Positions 7,848 to 17,601 of a DNA stretch of 58,392 nt are shown one piece after another (the first letter of the stretch is position 1; each line of letters begins with the position of its first letter). Source of the DNA: Candidatus Zixiibacteriota bacterium (GTDB lineage: Bacteria > Zixibacteria > MSB-5A5 > SM23-73-2); assembly GCA_030615745.1 (NCBI GenBank), contig JAUWYR010000012.1, positions 1 through 58,392 on the forward strand, given 5' to 3'. The notes below the pieces were generated by a model. That model made no database searches, was not told where the DNA came from, and was given only the letters and a program-made list of their open reading frames with translations. Both the position numbers and the translations under genes were made by a program.

Positions 7848-8519
7848 TTCCCCCTCCTGATTTTAAGTTTTGATTTTTATGATATAACTTTTTTCTTAGT
7901 TTCATCACTCATCCCTGACCAAGAGGTCTTTCCGTGAGGTAAGAGTTGATGAAGTCTTCTATTTTTTTATCGACTTTTCCAGAGAAACGTTTAGTTAATC
8001 TCTTGCTCCTTGAACGCGTCTTGACGATAGTATGAGGATTTTTAAAGCTTTAAGGTTAAGTAAACTGCCAATCAGAGTTAAGAAGTTTTCTCTTTGCGTT
8101 CTCCGTTGGTCTTAAGACCAACGGATAGCAAAAACTCCCAACAGTCCTAAAAAAAATTACATCTTCTTCTTCAATTTCGCAGAGGGATAAACCCTCTGCT
8201 ACGCGTAGAGACCTGCCCGTCTGGGAGCCTTTTTGGCTCCAATCCCTTCAATCGTATGCCCACCTTGCCTCAAGGTGGGCCTTTTTCGCCCAGGTTGGGG
8301 GCAACTTGGACTACCGCTGGTAGGGGAGTCCCTTGTGGGCTCCCGAAGGACGGGAGGGGACAAGCCCCTCCTCTACGGCAATGAGTAGAGCTTTCATGGC
8401 TCCGATACCCAGGATTGTGTCTTTTGAGGCATCGGCAAAAGGATTTGCCGATGCACAAGCTTCGGGAATTCCTATTCCCGAAGCATCAAAGAAACAGATT
8501 ATTATAGCGAGATTATTTC
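7848..8519. repeat. gene-free gap with palindromic repeat modules
   Basis: I see no gene here. Contents: a relative of the in-ORF repeat (about 8027-8040); perfect palindrome CCGTTGGTC-TTAA-GACCAACGG (8103-8124); a reverse-oriented composite (8178-8240) with GCAGAGGG/CCCTCTGC, CTACGCGTAG, an inserted 14-base module (8212-8225) and a GGAGCC-type hairpin; GCCCACCTTG/CAAGGTGGGC (8258-8280); a GTAGGGGAG...CCTCCTCTAC element (8320-8377); GGCATCGGCA/TGCCGATGC (about 8428-8453) and GCTTCGGGAAT/ATTCCCGAAGC (8459-8485). Confidence 0.8.
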
Positions 8520-9590
8520 CTAATCACTTTCAAGAAGCTCTTTTTTGCCTCCAAGTATTATTCCTATAGGCTTGAGTGAATCGATGTGGTCGCAGATGAC
8601 TTTAATCGAGGCAGTAATCGGTATAGCTAAAATTATTCCTATTGCTCCCCAGAGCCAGATCCAATACATAGCAGCTACAAGAACTGCTAATGGGTTTAAG
8701 TTGACCCTTTCACCGATAAGCCTTGGGGTGATGAGGTTACCCTCGATGATCTGAACTACCTCATAAAAAATCAAAACCCACAGGACAGGCATAAGCGATT
8801 TGAATTGTATCGCAGCCACAATTAAAGGTGGGAAAAGTCCAATAGCAGGTCCGATATAAGGAACTAAATTCAGAATTCCAGCGAGCGGCCCCCAGATATA
8901 GGCATAGTTTACTCCGATTAACAGAAATCCTATTGTAAATATTATTGACAAACCGATGGTTACTAAAAATTTTATCAGGATAAATCCTTTTAACTGCTGG
9001 CTTATTTCAATAAGAATGCTTTCAGCCACATCCCTTTTTGACCCTCCAAAAGCTTTTACCAATTTCTGTTTTATGACCTTCTGATCTGCTAAGATAAAAA
9101 AGGTCAAAAAGGCGACCAAAACAGATCCGAATACAAAGGTGAGAATTGAGCCTATACCCTTTACCAGGTATTTAGTCACTCCGGAGAAGTCCTTTAACTT
9201 TAGCACCTCAAAATCAATACCTCCTTCTCCAGATGAGATTATTCCTCGGGAGATCAAATCCTGTTTTAGGTCGGATAATAAAATTAAAAGCCCGTTGTAG
9301 TATTTTGGAAGATCCTTAAACAAAGAATTTGCCTGAGCAAGGAGGAAATAACCTACCCAGAAAACGATAACCAGACTTACCAGAATAACTAAAAGAACCG
9401 AAAGGATATGGGGAATTTTCAATCGCCTCAAAAGGGAAACAAAAGGAGCTAAAACATAAGCCAAAGATACTGCAATCACTAATGGAATTACTATGGGACT
9501 GGCAAAATAAAAAAATGCTGTTGCAGCAGCTAAGGCTAAAAAAGGATATGAGATGGTCTGTAGGGTAAAATGGGATTTGGTTTCATTCAT
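8520..9590 (-). CDS. AI-2E family transporter (UPF0118)
   Basis: The 356-aa polytopic membrane protein has about eight hydrophobic segments. Family features include the N-terminal 'IVIPLVIAVSLAYVLAPFV' hairpin, 'GGILNLVPYIGP'-like sequence seen here as AGILNLVPYIGPAIGLFPP, and 'LITPRLIGERVNLNPLAVL' near the C-terminus. Members include permeases for small solutes; the substrate cannot be inferred. It starts 9 bases after the polX stop and probably shares its transcript with ligA and polX, although no good SD is visible. Family call is firm, function is not. Confidence 0.88.
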   Translation of the reverse strand: MNETKSHFTLQTISYPFLALAAATAFFYFASPIVIPLVIAVSLAYVLAPFVSLLRRLKIPHILSVLLVILVSLVIVFWVGYFLLAQANSLFKDLPKYYNGLLILLSDLKQDLISRGIISSGEGGIDFEVLKLKDFSGVTKYLVKGIGSILTFVFGSVLVAFLTFFILADQKVIKQKLVKAFGGSKRDVAESILIEISQQLKGFILIKFLVTIGLSIIFTIGFLLIGVNYAYIWGPLAGILNLVPYIGPAIGLFPPLIVAAIQFKSLMPVLWVLIFYEVVQIIEGNLITPRLIGERVNLNPLAVLVAAMYWIWLWGAIGIILAIPITASIKVICDHIDSLKPIGIILGGKKELLESD

Positions 9591-9599
9591 CTGATTTTT

Positions 9600-11309
9600 T
9601 TATCTTTTAAAAAACTTTTTTAATTTGTTTAAAGGCAAGGTATTTATCACATCATTTGGCTCCAGCCATCCTCTTTTAGCAGTGGCAATTCCAAAGTTCA
9701 TCCAAAAATAGTGATTTATGTTATGGGCATCAGTTGAGATGGTTATCTTTACCCTTTTCTCTTTAGCCTTTCTACAATTTATATCGTTCAAATCCAGTCT
9801 TTCTGGATAGGCGTTCAGTTCAAGAATTTTATCGTTGGCTTTGCAACAATCGATAATCTTGTCAATGTTCACCTGGTAAGGCTCCCTTTTTCCTATAAGC
9901 CTTCCTGTTGGGTGAGCGAGAATATCAACTAAAGGGCTCTCTATTGCTTTTATGATCCTTTTGGTCATCTCCGCCTCTGATTGGCTGAATTTGGTATGGA
10001 CTGCTACTACTACAAGGTCAAGCTCCTTTAAAACATTAGCTGGTAGATCAAGTTTTCCATCTGCTCTTATGTCCACCTCTATCCCTGAAAGAATTTTGAA
10101 ATTTTTAAGTTTTTTATTTAGTTTTTTTACCACCTCTATTTGCTTTTCAACTCTTTTTGGATCAAGACCTTTAGTTATTCCAACTGCAGTTGAATGGTCA
10201 CAGATTGCTATGTATTGATAACCCCTTTTTTTAGCTTCCTCAGCCATTTTCTCAATGGAGTTTTGACCATCAGACCAGTCTGTGTGCACATGCAGATCAC
10301 CTTTTATATCCTTCAATTCAACAAGATGTGGGAGCTTTTTTTGCAAAGCCATCTCGACTTCACCCCAATCCTCCCTTAGCTCAGGAGATATGTAAGGAAG
10401 AGCAACTGATTTGAAAACCTCCGTCTCTGTTTTTCCAGCAATCCTTTTTTTACCTTTAAAAACACCATATTCGTTGATTTTCAATCCTTTCTGGACTCCT
10501 AATGATCTTATTCTAATATTATGAGCCTTTGAGCCTGTGAAATAATGCTGGGCTGCACCGAACTCCTCCGGCTTAACTATTCTTAGGTCCGATTGAAACC
10601 CATCCTTGGTGACAATGGAGGTTTTTGTGCTTCCTTTGGCTATCACACTTGACACCTGGGGAAGTTTGACAAAAGAATCTGACACAGATTCAGGATTTTT
10701 GCTTGAGACTAAAATATCAACATCCGCAATAGTCTCTTTCATTCTCCTTAAGCTTCCTGCTAAGGTGATCTTTTCCACATCTTTGTTTTTTTTCAATTCA
10801 TTCACCAAAGCCTGTGCTTTGGGATGGATGAATGCTAAGGGGAATCTCTCTTTATATTTTCTTACCTGAGTCACGCCTTTTAATATATTTTCCTCGGTTT
10901 TCTCACCTAAACCAAAAAGACCTCTTAGTTTTCCCTGTGTAGCTTTTTTTTCTAAATCAATTACATTGTTTATCTTCAGCTTATCATAGATAAGCTTGGC
11001 ATGCTTTGGTCCTACTCCAGGAATTTTCAAAAACTCAGTTAAGGGGGCATATTCTGATTTTTTCAACTCCTCATAGTATTTTAACTTTCCTGTTTCCAAA
11101 AGCTCTTTAATCTTTTTGGTGATGGCTTCCCCTATTCCAGGAAGTTTTCCTAATTTCTCCAGATTCTTAACAGTGGAGATCTGAGTGGTTAAGTTCTCCA
11201 GGGTCTGGACTGCTTTTTTATATGCTCTGACCTTAAAAGGATTTTCTCCCTGAATATCTAAAATCTCTGCAATGTGGCTAAATATTTGTGCTAATTCCTG
11301 ATTGGTCAT
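9600..11309 (-). CDS. polX: DNA polymerase X family protein with PHP domain
   Basis: The 569-aa bacterial PolX is a repair polymerase for short gaps. N-terminal helix-hairpin-helix region 'FKVRAYKKAVQTLENL' and 'LGKLPGIGEAITKKI' (residues 1-70), a second HhH 'FLKIPGVGPKHAKLIYDKL', palm with 'ADVDILVSS' (catalytic Asp pair, about 195-200), and a C-terminal PHP domain from about 337 ('DLHVHTDWSDGQNSI', 'ICDHS', 'EVDIRADG', 'AHPTGRLIG', 'STDAHNI') that gives 3'-5' exonuclease or phosphodiesterase activity in studied homologues. ATG 11309 has no clear SD; a GGAGTG-flanked hairpin lies only 9 bases upstream. It sits between ligA and the AI-2E gene on one strand. Confidence 0.95.
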   Translation of the reverse strand: MTNQELAQIFSHIAEILDIQGENPFKVRAYKKAVQTLENLTTQISTVKNLEKLGKLPGIGEAITKKIKELLETGKLKYYEELKKSEYAPLTEFLKIPGVGPKHAKLIYDKLKINNVIDLEKKATQGKLRGLFGLGEKTEENILKGVTQVRKYKERFPLAFIHPKAQALVNELKKNKDVEKITLAGSLRRMKETIADVDILVSSKNPESVSDSFVKLPQVSSVIAKGSTKTSIVTKDGFQSDLRIVKPEEFGAAQHYFTGSKAHNIRIRSLGVQKGLKINEYGVFKGKKRIAGKTETEVFKSVALPYISPELREDWGEVEMALQKKLPHLVELKDIKGDLHVHTDWSDGQNSIEKMAEEAKKRGYQYIAICDHSTAVGITKGLDPKRVEKQIEVVKKLNKKLKNFKILSGIEVDIRADGKLDLPANVLKELDLVVVAVHTKFSQSEAEMTKRIIKAIESPLVDILAHPTGRLIGKREPYQVNIDKIIDCCKANDKILELNAYPERLDLNDINCRKAKEKRVKITISTDAHNINHYFWMNFGIATAKRGWLEPNDVINTLPLNKLKKFFKR

Positions 11310-11422
11310 GTTTTATTGGAGTGTAAACCTTCAGGTTTACCAGGTTTGCAGGCACGAATTCATTCGTGCATTTTTTTGCACAGATAAAATCTGTGCCTAC
11401 AAAGCTTTGCACTCCAGAATAG
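11310..11422. repeat. two palindromic modules between ligA and polX
   Basis: GTAAACC-TTCA-GGTTTAC (11323-11340) has a GGAGTG flank on its left. Then a double-hairpin element (11345-11403): outer stem TTTG.AGGCAC with GTGCCT.CAAA, inner hairpin 1 GCACGAA-TTCA-TTCGTGC, a T-run, inner hairpin 2 GCACAGAT-AAA-ATCTGTGC. The same architecture with other stems is at 20866-20941 and 21933-21989. The block separates ligA from its downstream gene. Confidence 0.85.
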
Positions 11423-13671
<2,249 letters not shown>

Positions 13672-13757
13672 AAATCCTCCTTTTTTGGTTTCCACCCTAT
13701 TTTTAAAGTAAGATTTTTTTTATAAAAGTCAATCAGAATTGAAAAATTTTTTCAATT

Positions 13758-13840
13758 GGTGGCGTCAGGAGTTTCCTCCCCTGGCCGGGCAGGCTGACGC
13801 TTTTTTCTGTCGGGAGGTAACTCCCGACAGCACTGAAAAA
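13758..13840. repeat. left copy of an ~80-bp direct repeat: two hairpins with a T-run
   Basis: GCGTCAGGAG...CTGACGC (13762-13800) has the 14-base module CCTGGCCGGGCAGG inserted in its right arm (13780-13793), then TTTTTT, then CTGTCGGGAG/CTCCCGACAG (13807-13830). The first hairpin plus T-run looks like an intrinsic terminator. Nearly the same sequence recurs at 14366-14450, on the other side of the dockerin remnant. Confidence 0.85.
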
Positions 13841-13869
13841 GGTGCGATAATCTACCCATTCCGTGCTGG

Positions 13870-14325
13870 TTGGATCTTCGTTCTTCGTTAGAATCTTTTG
13901 GGACCGGTGGGTGGGATTTAATGCTTACCAAACTGGATGCCTCAGGCAACACCTGCATCGGAGAATTTGTCACATCGACTGTTATGAGTGTTTCCTGCTC
14001 AGTTACCAGCCCGCCTACGGTGGTAACCTCCCCTGCTACAATAGTGACCACCCCCGCCACGCAAGTGACATCGCCTGCTACTGTGGTCACGACCGTTTGT
14101 GAGCTGATCTGCGGAGATGTCAACGACGATGGAAGTATAGACTTATCAGATGTCATCTATTTAGCAAACTATAAACTCAAAGGCGGAGACCCACCACCAG
14201 ACCCAATTTGTCGAGCTAATCCCAATGGTGATGGAGTAATAAACCTGGCTGACGTTATATACTTGGCGAACTATTTGTTAAAAGGTGGACCTGCTCCGCA
14301 TGATTGTGGAAACTACCAAGATTAG
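13870..14325 (+). pseudogene. C-terminal remnant of a beta-propeller (SBBP-like) dockerin protein
   Basis: The frame holds the end of a large secreted protein. 'TGGWDLMLTKLDASGNTC' is typical of SBBP-type beta-propeller repeats; a Thr/Pro/Val linker with VTSPAT-like repeats follows; then two dockerin type I modules ('GDVNDDGSIDLSDVIYLANY' and 'NPNGDGVINLADVIYLANY', each with the Ca-binding D/N-x-D/N pattern). There is no signal peptide, no propeller body and no SD, and the 5' end runs into a repeat 30 bases upstream, so the gene is truncated. It is enclosed by near-identical direct repeats (13758-13840, 14366-14450). A shortened expressed protein from the TTG at 13870 cannot be excluded. Confidence 0.75.
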
Positions 14326-14365
14326 AGAGTAAACGGTAAACGGAAAACAGTAAAAAACCTTTAAT

Positions 14366-14702
14366 GGTGGCGTCAGGAGCTTTACTCCCCTGGCCGGGCA
14401 GGCTGACGCTTTTTTCTGTCGGGAGGTAACTCCCAAAAGCACCGGAAAAAATTACATCTGTGCTGGTCGGATTCCCTGACTCCAACAGGTATCCCGCCAG
14501 GTCTGGGGACCTGGCGGGCACAGAATGGTAGATGGTTAATAGTTGATGGTTCATAGCAGAAGGATAAACCTTCTGCTACGCGTAGAGGAGCCTTTATGGC
14601 TCCGATACTACTTAGAGGGTAAACGGTAAACGGAAAACAGAAAACAGTAACAGAGGGGAAAATTTAATTGTTGGGGCAGGAGTTTAACTCCTGCCCCAGC
14701 TT
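14366..14702. repeat. right copy of the ~80-bp direct repeat and further hairpins
   Basis: 14366-14450 repeats 13758-13840, including the module at 14389-14402. Next come a CCCGCCAGGTC/GACCTGGCGGG hairpin (about 14502-14520), loose TAGTTGATGGTT repeats (14528-14554), a reverse-oriented composite with AGCAGAAGG/CCTTCTGCT, CTACGCGTAG and GGAGCC/GGCTCC (14555-14603), A/G-rich GTAAACGG repeats (14614-14652, also 14330-14358), and TGGGGCAGGAG/CTCCTGCCCCA (14672-14698). Confidence 0.85.
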
Positions 14703-14747
14703 TTGTAACAACCAAAAAGATTAAAATCTTTCCTTTATCGATTTTTC

Positions 14748-14776
14748 TTGACTCTTATCATCCTATTTTATATTAT
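14748..14776 (+). promoter_or_regulatory. sigma-70 promoter of the tol-pal operon
   Basis: -35 TTGACT (14748-14753), a 17-base spacer and -10 TATTAT (14771-14776), about 105 bases before tolQ. It lies just after the hairpin at 14672-14698, so that hairpin is outside the predicted transcript. Confidence 0.7.
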
Positions 14777-14881
14777 CTTTTGGATGTGGATTCACTTATT
14801 TAAAAGGAACTTTCTACCGATTTTTAAAGTAAAAGATTAATTGGCTTTTTTGACAACTAAAAATTTAAAAAAGGAAATTAT

Positions 14882-15631
14882 ATGACATCTTTTCTTTTAA
14901 TTACTCCCTTCAAGGGCAATATCTTGAAAATGATAGCTGAATCTGATATTTTCGCTAAAATTATACTTTTGATCCTGCTTATTTTCTCGATAATCTCCTG
15001 GGGAATAATAATTAACAAAATAAGGCTTTTTAAAAAGGTTAACTCAGACACTGCGAAGTTTCTATCCGCTTTTAGGAAAAGAAAGAGGCTCTCAGATGTT
15101 TATCTGGTCTGCTCAAGTTTTAAAAGATCTCCACTTTCAAAAATATTGGAACAAGGATATTCAGAGCTTCAAAACGTTTTAAAAATAAGCGAAATCACTA
15201 ATCCGAAAACAAAAGATGTAGATCTCGGTTTAGACCAGGAGAAAACAGATTTGATAAATATGGTTTTGGAAAGAGTGGGCGCAGAAGAGCTTCAGAAATT
15301 GGGCAGAAGTGTTGTCTTTTTAGCCACTACCGGGACGGTCTCACCATTTTTAGGGCTTATGGGAACTATCTGGGGAATCATAAATTCATTTTCATCAATT
15401 GGGATAAGGGGCTCAGCCAGCTTAGCTGTGGTTGCACCTGGAATTGCTCTGGCTTTGGTCGCAACTATTGTGGGACTTTTTGTAGCTATTCCAGCTGTTA
15501 TCGGATATAATCATATTAATAATAAACTGAAAGCTATCTCAGTTGAGGTCGATAATTTCTCGCTTGAGTTTTTGGGCGCAGTTAAAAAGGAGCTTTTGTA
15601 TGAAAAAAAGAGTCTACGGAGCACTCTATGA
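14882..15631 (+). CDS. tolQ: TolQ/ExbB-type proton channel subunit
   Basis: TolQ (249 aa) is the inner-membrane proton channel of the Tol-Pal system, which keeps the outer membrane attached during division. There is one N-terminal membrane segment (about 25-45), a cytoplasmic loop, and two segments near the C-terminus ('VVFLATTGTVSPFLGLMGTIWGIINSF' and 'SLAVVAPGIALALVATIVGLFVAIPAVIGYN'), which match MotA/TolQ/ExbB proteins. SD AAAGGA precedes the ATG. It is the first gene of tolQ-tolR-tolA; tolR starts inside its last 32 bases. Tol rather than Exb is inferred from tolB and pal downstream. Confidence 0.93.
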   Translation: MTSFLLITPFKGNILKMIAESDIFAKIILLILLIFSIISWGIIINKIRLFKKVNSDTAKFLSAFRKRKRLSDVYLVCSSFKRSPLSKILEQGYSELQNVLKISEITNPKTKDVDLGLDQEKTDLINMVLERVGAEELQKLGRSVVFLATTGTVSPFLGLMGTIWGIINSFSSIGIRGSASLAVVAPGIALALVATIVGLFVAIPAVIGYNHINNKLKAISVEVDNFSLEFLGAVKKELLYEKKSLRSTL

Positions 15632-15995
15632 TATAAATGTGGTTAACCTGGTTGATGTGGTATTGGTTCTTCTGATCATTTTCATGATCGCAGCACCGAT
15701 GCTTCAGTCAGGTATTGAAGTAAATCTTCCAAAGACCGAAGCAACTGAAAAAGACCTTGGAGAAGGAATAGTTGTCACCATCACCAAGGAGAACAAAATC
15801 TTTGTAGATGATAAGATAACTAATTTAGACAGGTTTGAAAAAAGACTTTCTCAGGTTTGCGCTCAAAAAGGTGCTAAGGCTGTTTATCTAAAAGCAGACT
15901 CTAAGGTTAGATATGGATTGGTGGTTAAGGTGGTGGGAAAGATAAAGGGGATAGGGATAAAAGATTTGGGATTGGTTGTCGAACCCGAAGACTAA
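15600..15995 (+). CDS. tolR: TolR/ExbD-type proton channel subunit
   Basis: TolR (131 aa) couples TolQ proton flow to TolA. The start at 15600 is chosen for its SD (AAGGAG, 7 bases upstream, inside tolQ) and because MKKRVYGALYDINVVNLVDV gives the usual short cytoplasmic leader. One membrane helix follows ('VDVVLVLLIIFMIAAPMLQSG') with the conserved Asp of ExbD/TolR (VNLVDVVLVLL). The periplasmic domain ends 'IGIKDLGLVVEPED'. Upstream in-frame starts would overlap tolQ further and lack an SD. Overlap with tolQ suggests translational coupling. Confidence 0.93.
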   Translation: MKKRVYGALYDINVVNLVDVVLVLLIIFMIAAPMLQSGIEVNLPKTEATEKDLGEGIVVTITKENKIFVDDKITNLDRFEKRLSQVCAQKGAKAVYLKADSKVRYGLVVKVVGKIKGIGIKDLGLVVEPED

Positions 15996-16015
15996 ATGAT
16001 TTGTGATTCGAGAAT

Positions 16016-16720
16016 ATGAGAAAAGATATTTTCATCTCTTTGATTTTACACATAACTTTATTTATAAGCTTGTTTTTTTTGCCGGGCTCTGCCAGACAAA
16101 AGGAATATCCCACGGTATATAGAGTTGGTCTAGTTAGTTTCCCCAAGAGAGCTATGGCAAAAGGAACTGGAAAAGAGGGGACTGTGTCTCAAACAAAAAC
16201 CGGGTCAAAAAAAGCTGAAGAGGGGGTCGCTTTAAAACAACTTAAAAAGAAAGAAGAGAAAAAAACAAAAAAAGAAGTCATAAAAAAAAGCACAAAGAAG
16301 AAAAAGAACGGAAAGGATAAAAAAGGGGAGGTTTCACAAAAAAAGGGGAATGGAAAAAGTAAAAAAGGTGAGGATTCAAAAATAAAAGAAGGAGTGGGAT
16401 CCGCTGAGTTTGAAGGTTTATCAGGTGTTGGAGTAGATTTTGGGGGGAGCTATTATGTTGATATTATGAGGGCAAAAATTGGTGAATTCTGGAGGAATCC
16501 GATTCGCGGAGCAACCTCTGTTGTAAGAACTACCATCTATTTTAAGATAGAAAAAAATGGGAAGATAAAAGATGCTATAATTGAAAAGTCCTCTGGAATA
16601 GAGCTTTTTGACCAGGCGGCTTTAAGGTCGGTTCTTTCAGCTGACCCTTTGCCTTCATTACCACAGGAATATACAGGAGATATTTTAGGGGTTCATCTGG
16701 AATTTGAGTATATGCCTTAA
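16016..16720 (+). CDS. tolA: TolA/TonB-like periplasm-spanning protein
   Basis: The 234-aa product has an N-terminal membrane anchor ('ISLILHITLFISLFFLPG', with the SxxxH pattern of TonB/TolA helices), a Lys/Glu/Gly-rich linker (about 45-130) and a C-terminal TonB_C-type domain (about 140-234: 'VDIMRAKIGEFWRNP', 'TTIYFKIEKNGKIKDAIIEKSSG', 'FDQAALRSVLSADPLPSLP'). The position after tolQ-tolR and before tolB-pal supports TolA; sequence alone fits a TonB family protein. It starts 20 bases after tolR. Confidence 0.88.
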   Translation: MRKDIFISLILHITLFISLFFLPGSARQKEYPTVYRVGLVSFPKRAMAKGTGKEGTVSQTKTGSKKAEEGVALKQLKKKEEKKTKKEVIKKSTKKKKNGKDKKGEVSQKKGNGKSKKGEDSKIKEGVGSAEFEGLSGVGVDFGGSYYVDIMRAKIGEFWRNPIRGATSVVRTTIYFKIEKNGKIKDAIIEKSSGIELFDQAALRSVLSADPLPSLPQEYTGDILGVHLEFEYMP

Positions 16721-16804
16721 GATTATCCGAAGGATCAAGAAATGTAAAGTGTTAACTGAGAGTAAAAAACCTTTAAAAAACAACGGATTTGAAGTTTAAG
16801 TGAT

Positions 16805-17140
16805 ATGAATAGAAATAAAAACTTAAAAAAGATCAAGCCGATTTTGAACGAGGTGAAAAGGAAGTTAAAAAAAATTTATGGAAATAGGTTGAAAAAGGTT
16901 ATTTTATACGGCTCCTATGCTCGTGGAGATGCAGATGAGGGTTCTGATATCGATCTTATCATACTTTTGGAAAATATGGGTGAGCCTGTTACTGAAATGG
17001 AAAAGTTTTCTGAGTCGATATGGAAATTGGACCTGAAGTATGACACTGTGATTTCTGTAATTCCCATTGAGGAAAAAGAGTTTAAAATACGAAGGCTACC
17101 ACTTATTCTCAATGCTAAAAAAGAGGGAATTACTATATGA
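16805..17140 (+). CDS. MNT-type minimal nucleotidyltransferase (antitoxin-like)
   Basis: The 111-aa protein contains the Pol-beta superfamily signature 'LYGSYARGDADEGSDIDLIIL' (GSx10DxD) and a later acidic strand 'DTVISVIPI'. In studied HEPN-MNT modules the MNT partner adenylylates and silences the HEPN toxin. It overlaps the next gene as ATGA, typical of this pair. The SD is weak. The pair is inserted between tolA and tolB, so it is probably read by the tol operon promoter; I see no promoter of its own in the 84 bases upstream. Confidence 0.9.
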   Translation: MNRNKNLKKIKPILNEVKRKLKKIYGNRLKKVILYGSYARGDADEGSDIDLIILLENMGEPVTEMEKFSESIWKLDLKYDTVISVIPIEEKEFKIRRLPLILNAKKEGITI

Positions 17141-17535
17141 AAAAGGATAAAGATATTCAGCAGCTTATGAATAAGGCAAAAGAGAGCCTTAAGGCGGCTG
17201 AGAGTTTATATAAAAACAGATTTTATGATTTTTCAGCGAGCAGGGCTTATTATGCGATGTTTTATGCTTCAGAAGCGGTTTTGCTTACAAAGAACCTGTC
17301 TTTTTCAAAGCACAAGGCGGTTATCGCGGCATTGGGGAAAAATTTTACTAAACCAGGAATTCTTCCACAAAAGCTACATCGTTATTTAATAAATGGCTTT
17401 GATCTTAGACAATTGGGAGATTATGGAACTTTTGGTTCTATAAATGAAGATAAAGCAAAGACATTACTTAAACAAACAAAAGAATTCATAAAGACTGTTG
17501 AAAATTATTTAACAAAAAAAGGTTACAAGTTGTGA
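17137..17535 (+). CDS. HEPN domain protein (toxin-like partner of the MNT gene)
   Basis: The 132-aa helical protein matches the HEPN family paired with MNT: 'AKESLKAAESLYKNRFYDFSASRAYYAMFYASEAVL', 'FSKHKAVIAALGKNFTKPGI', 'LHRYLINGFDLRQLGDYG', 'AKTLLKQTKEFIKTVENYL'. The classical RNase motif Rx4-6H is not clearly present, so nuclease activity is uncertain; many proteins of this subgroup lack it. ATGA overlap with the MNT gene indicates co-translation. The pair may be a toxin-antitoxin unit or a substrate-binding/transferase pair. Confidence 0.88.
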   Translation: MKKDKDIQQLMNKAKESLKAAESLYKNRFYDFSASRAYYAMFYASEAVLLTKNLSFSKHKAVIAALGKNFTKPGILPQKLHRYLINGFDLRQLGDYGTFGSINEDKAKTLLKQTKEFIKTVENYLTKKGYKL

Positions 17536-17601
17536 AACAAGCAAAAGTTTTTTATTATGCGATAATAATTTAAATAGAATTTTAAAATACGTCTTGAGTT
17601 T

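Noticed and set aside
8270-8569. ORFs on both strands across the repeat block
   Set aside because: They are open only because palindromic GC-rich repeats lack stops; the sequence is explained by hairpin modules.
13758-13840. Ordinary Rho-independent terminator
   Set aside because: The hairpin plus T-run could terminate transcription, but it is part of a dispersed repeat (also at 14366) and no gene ends directly before it on the plus strand.
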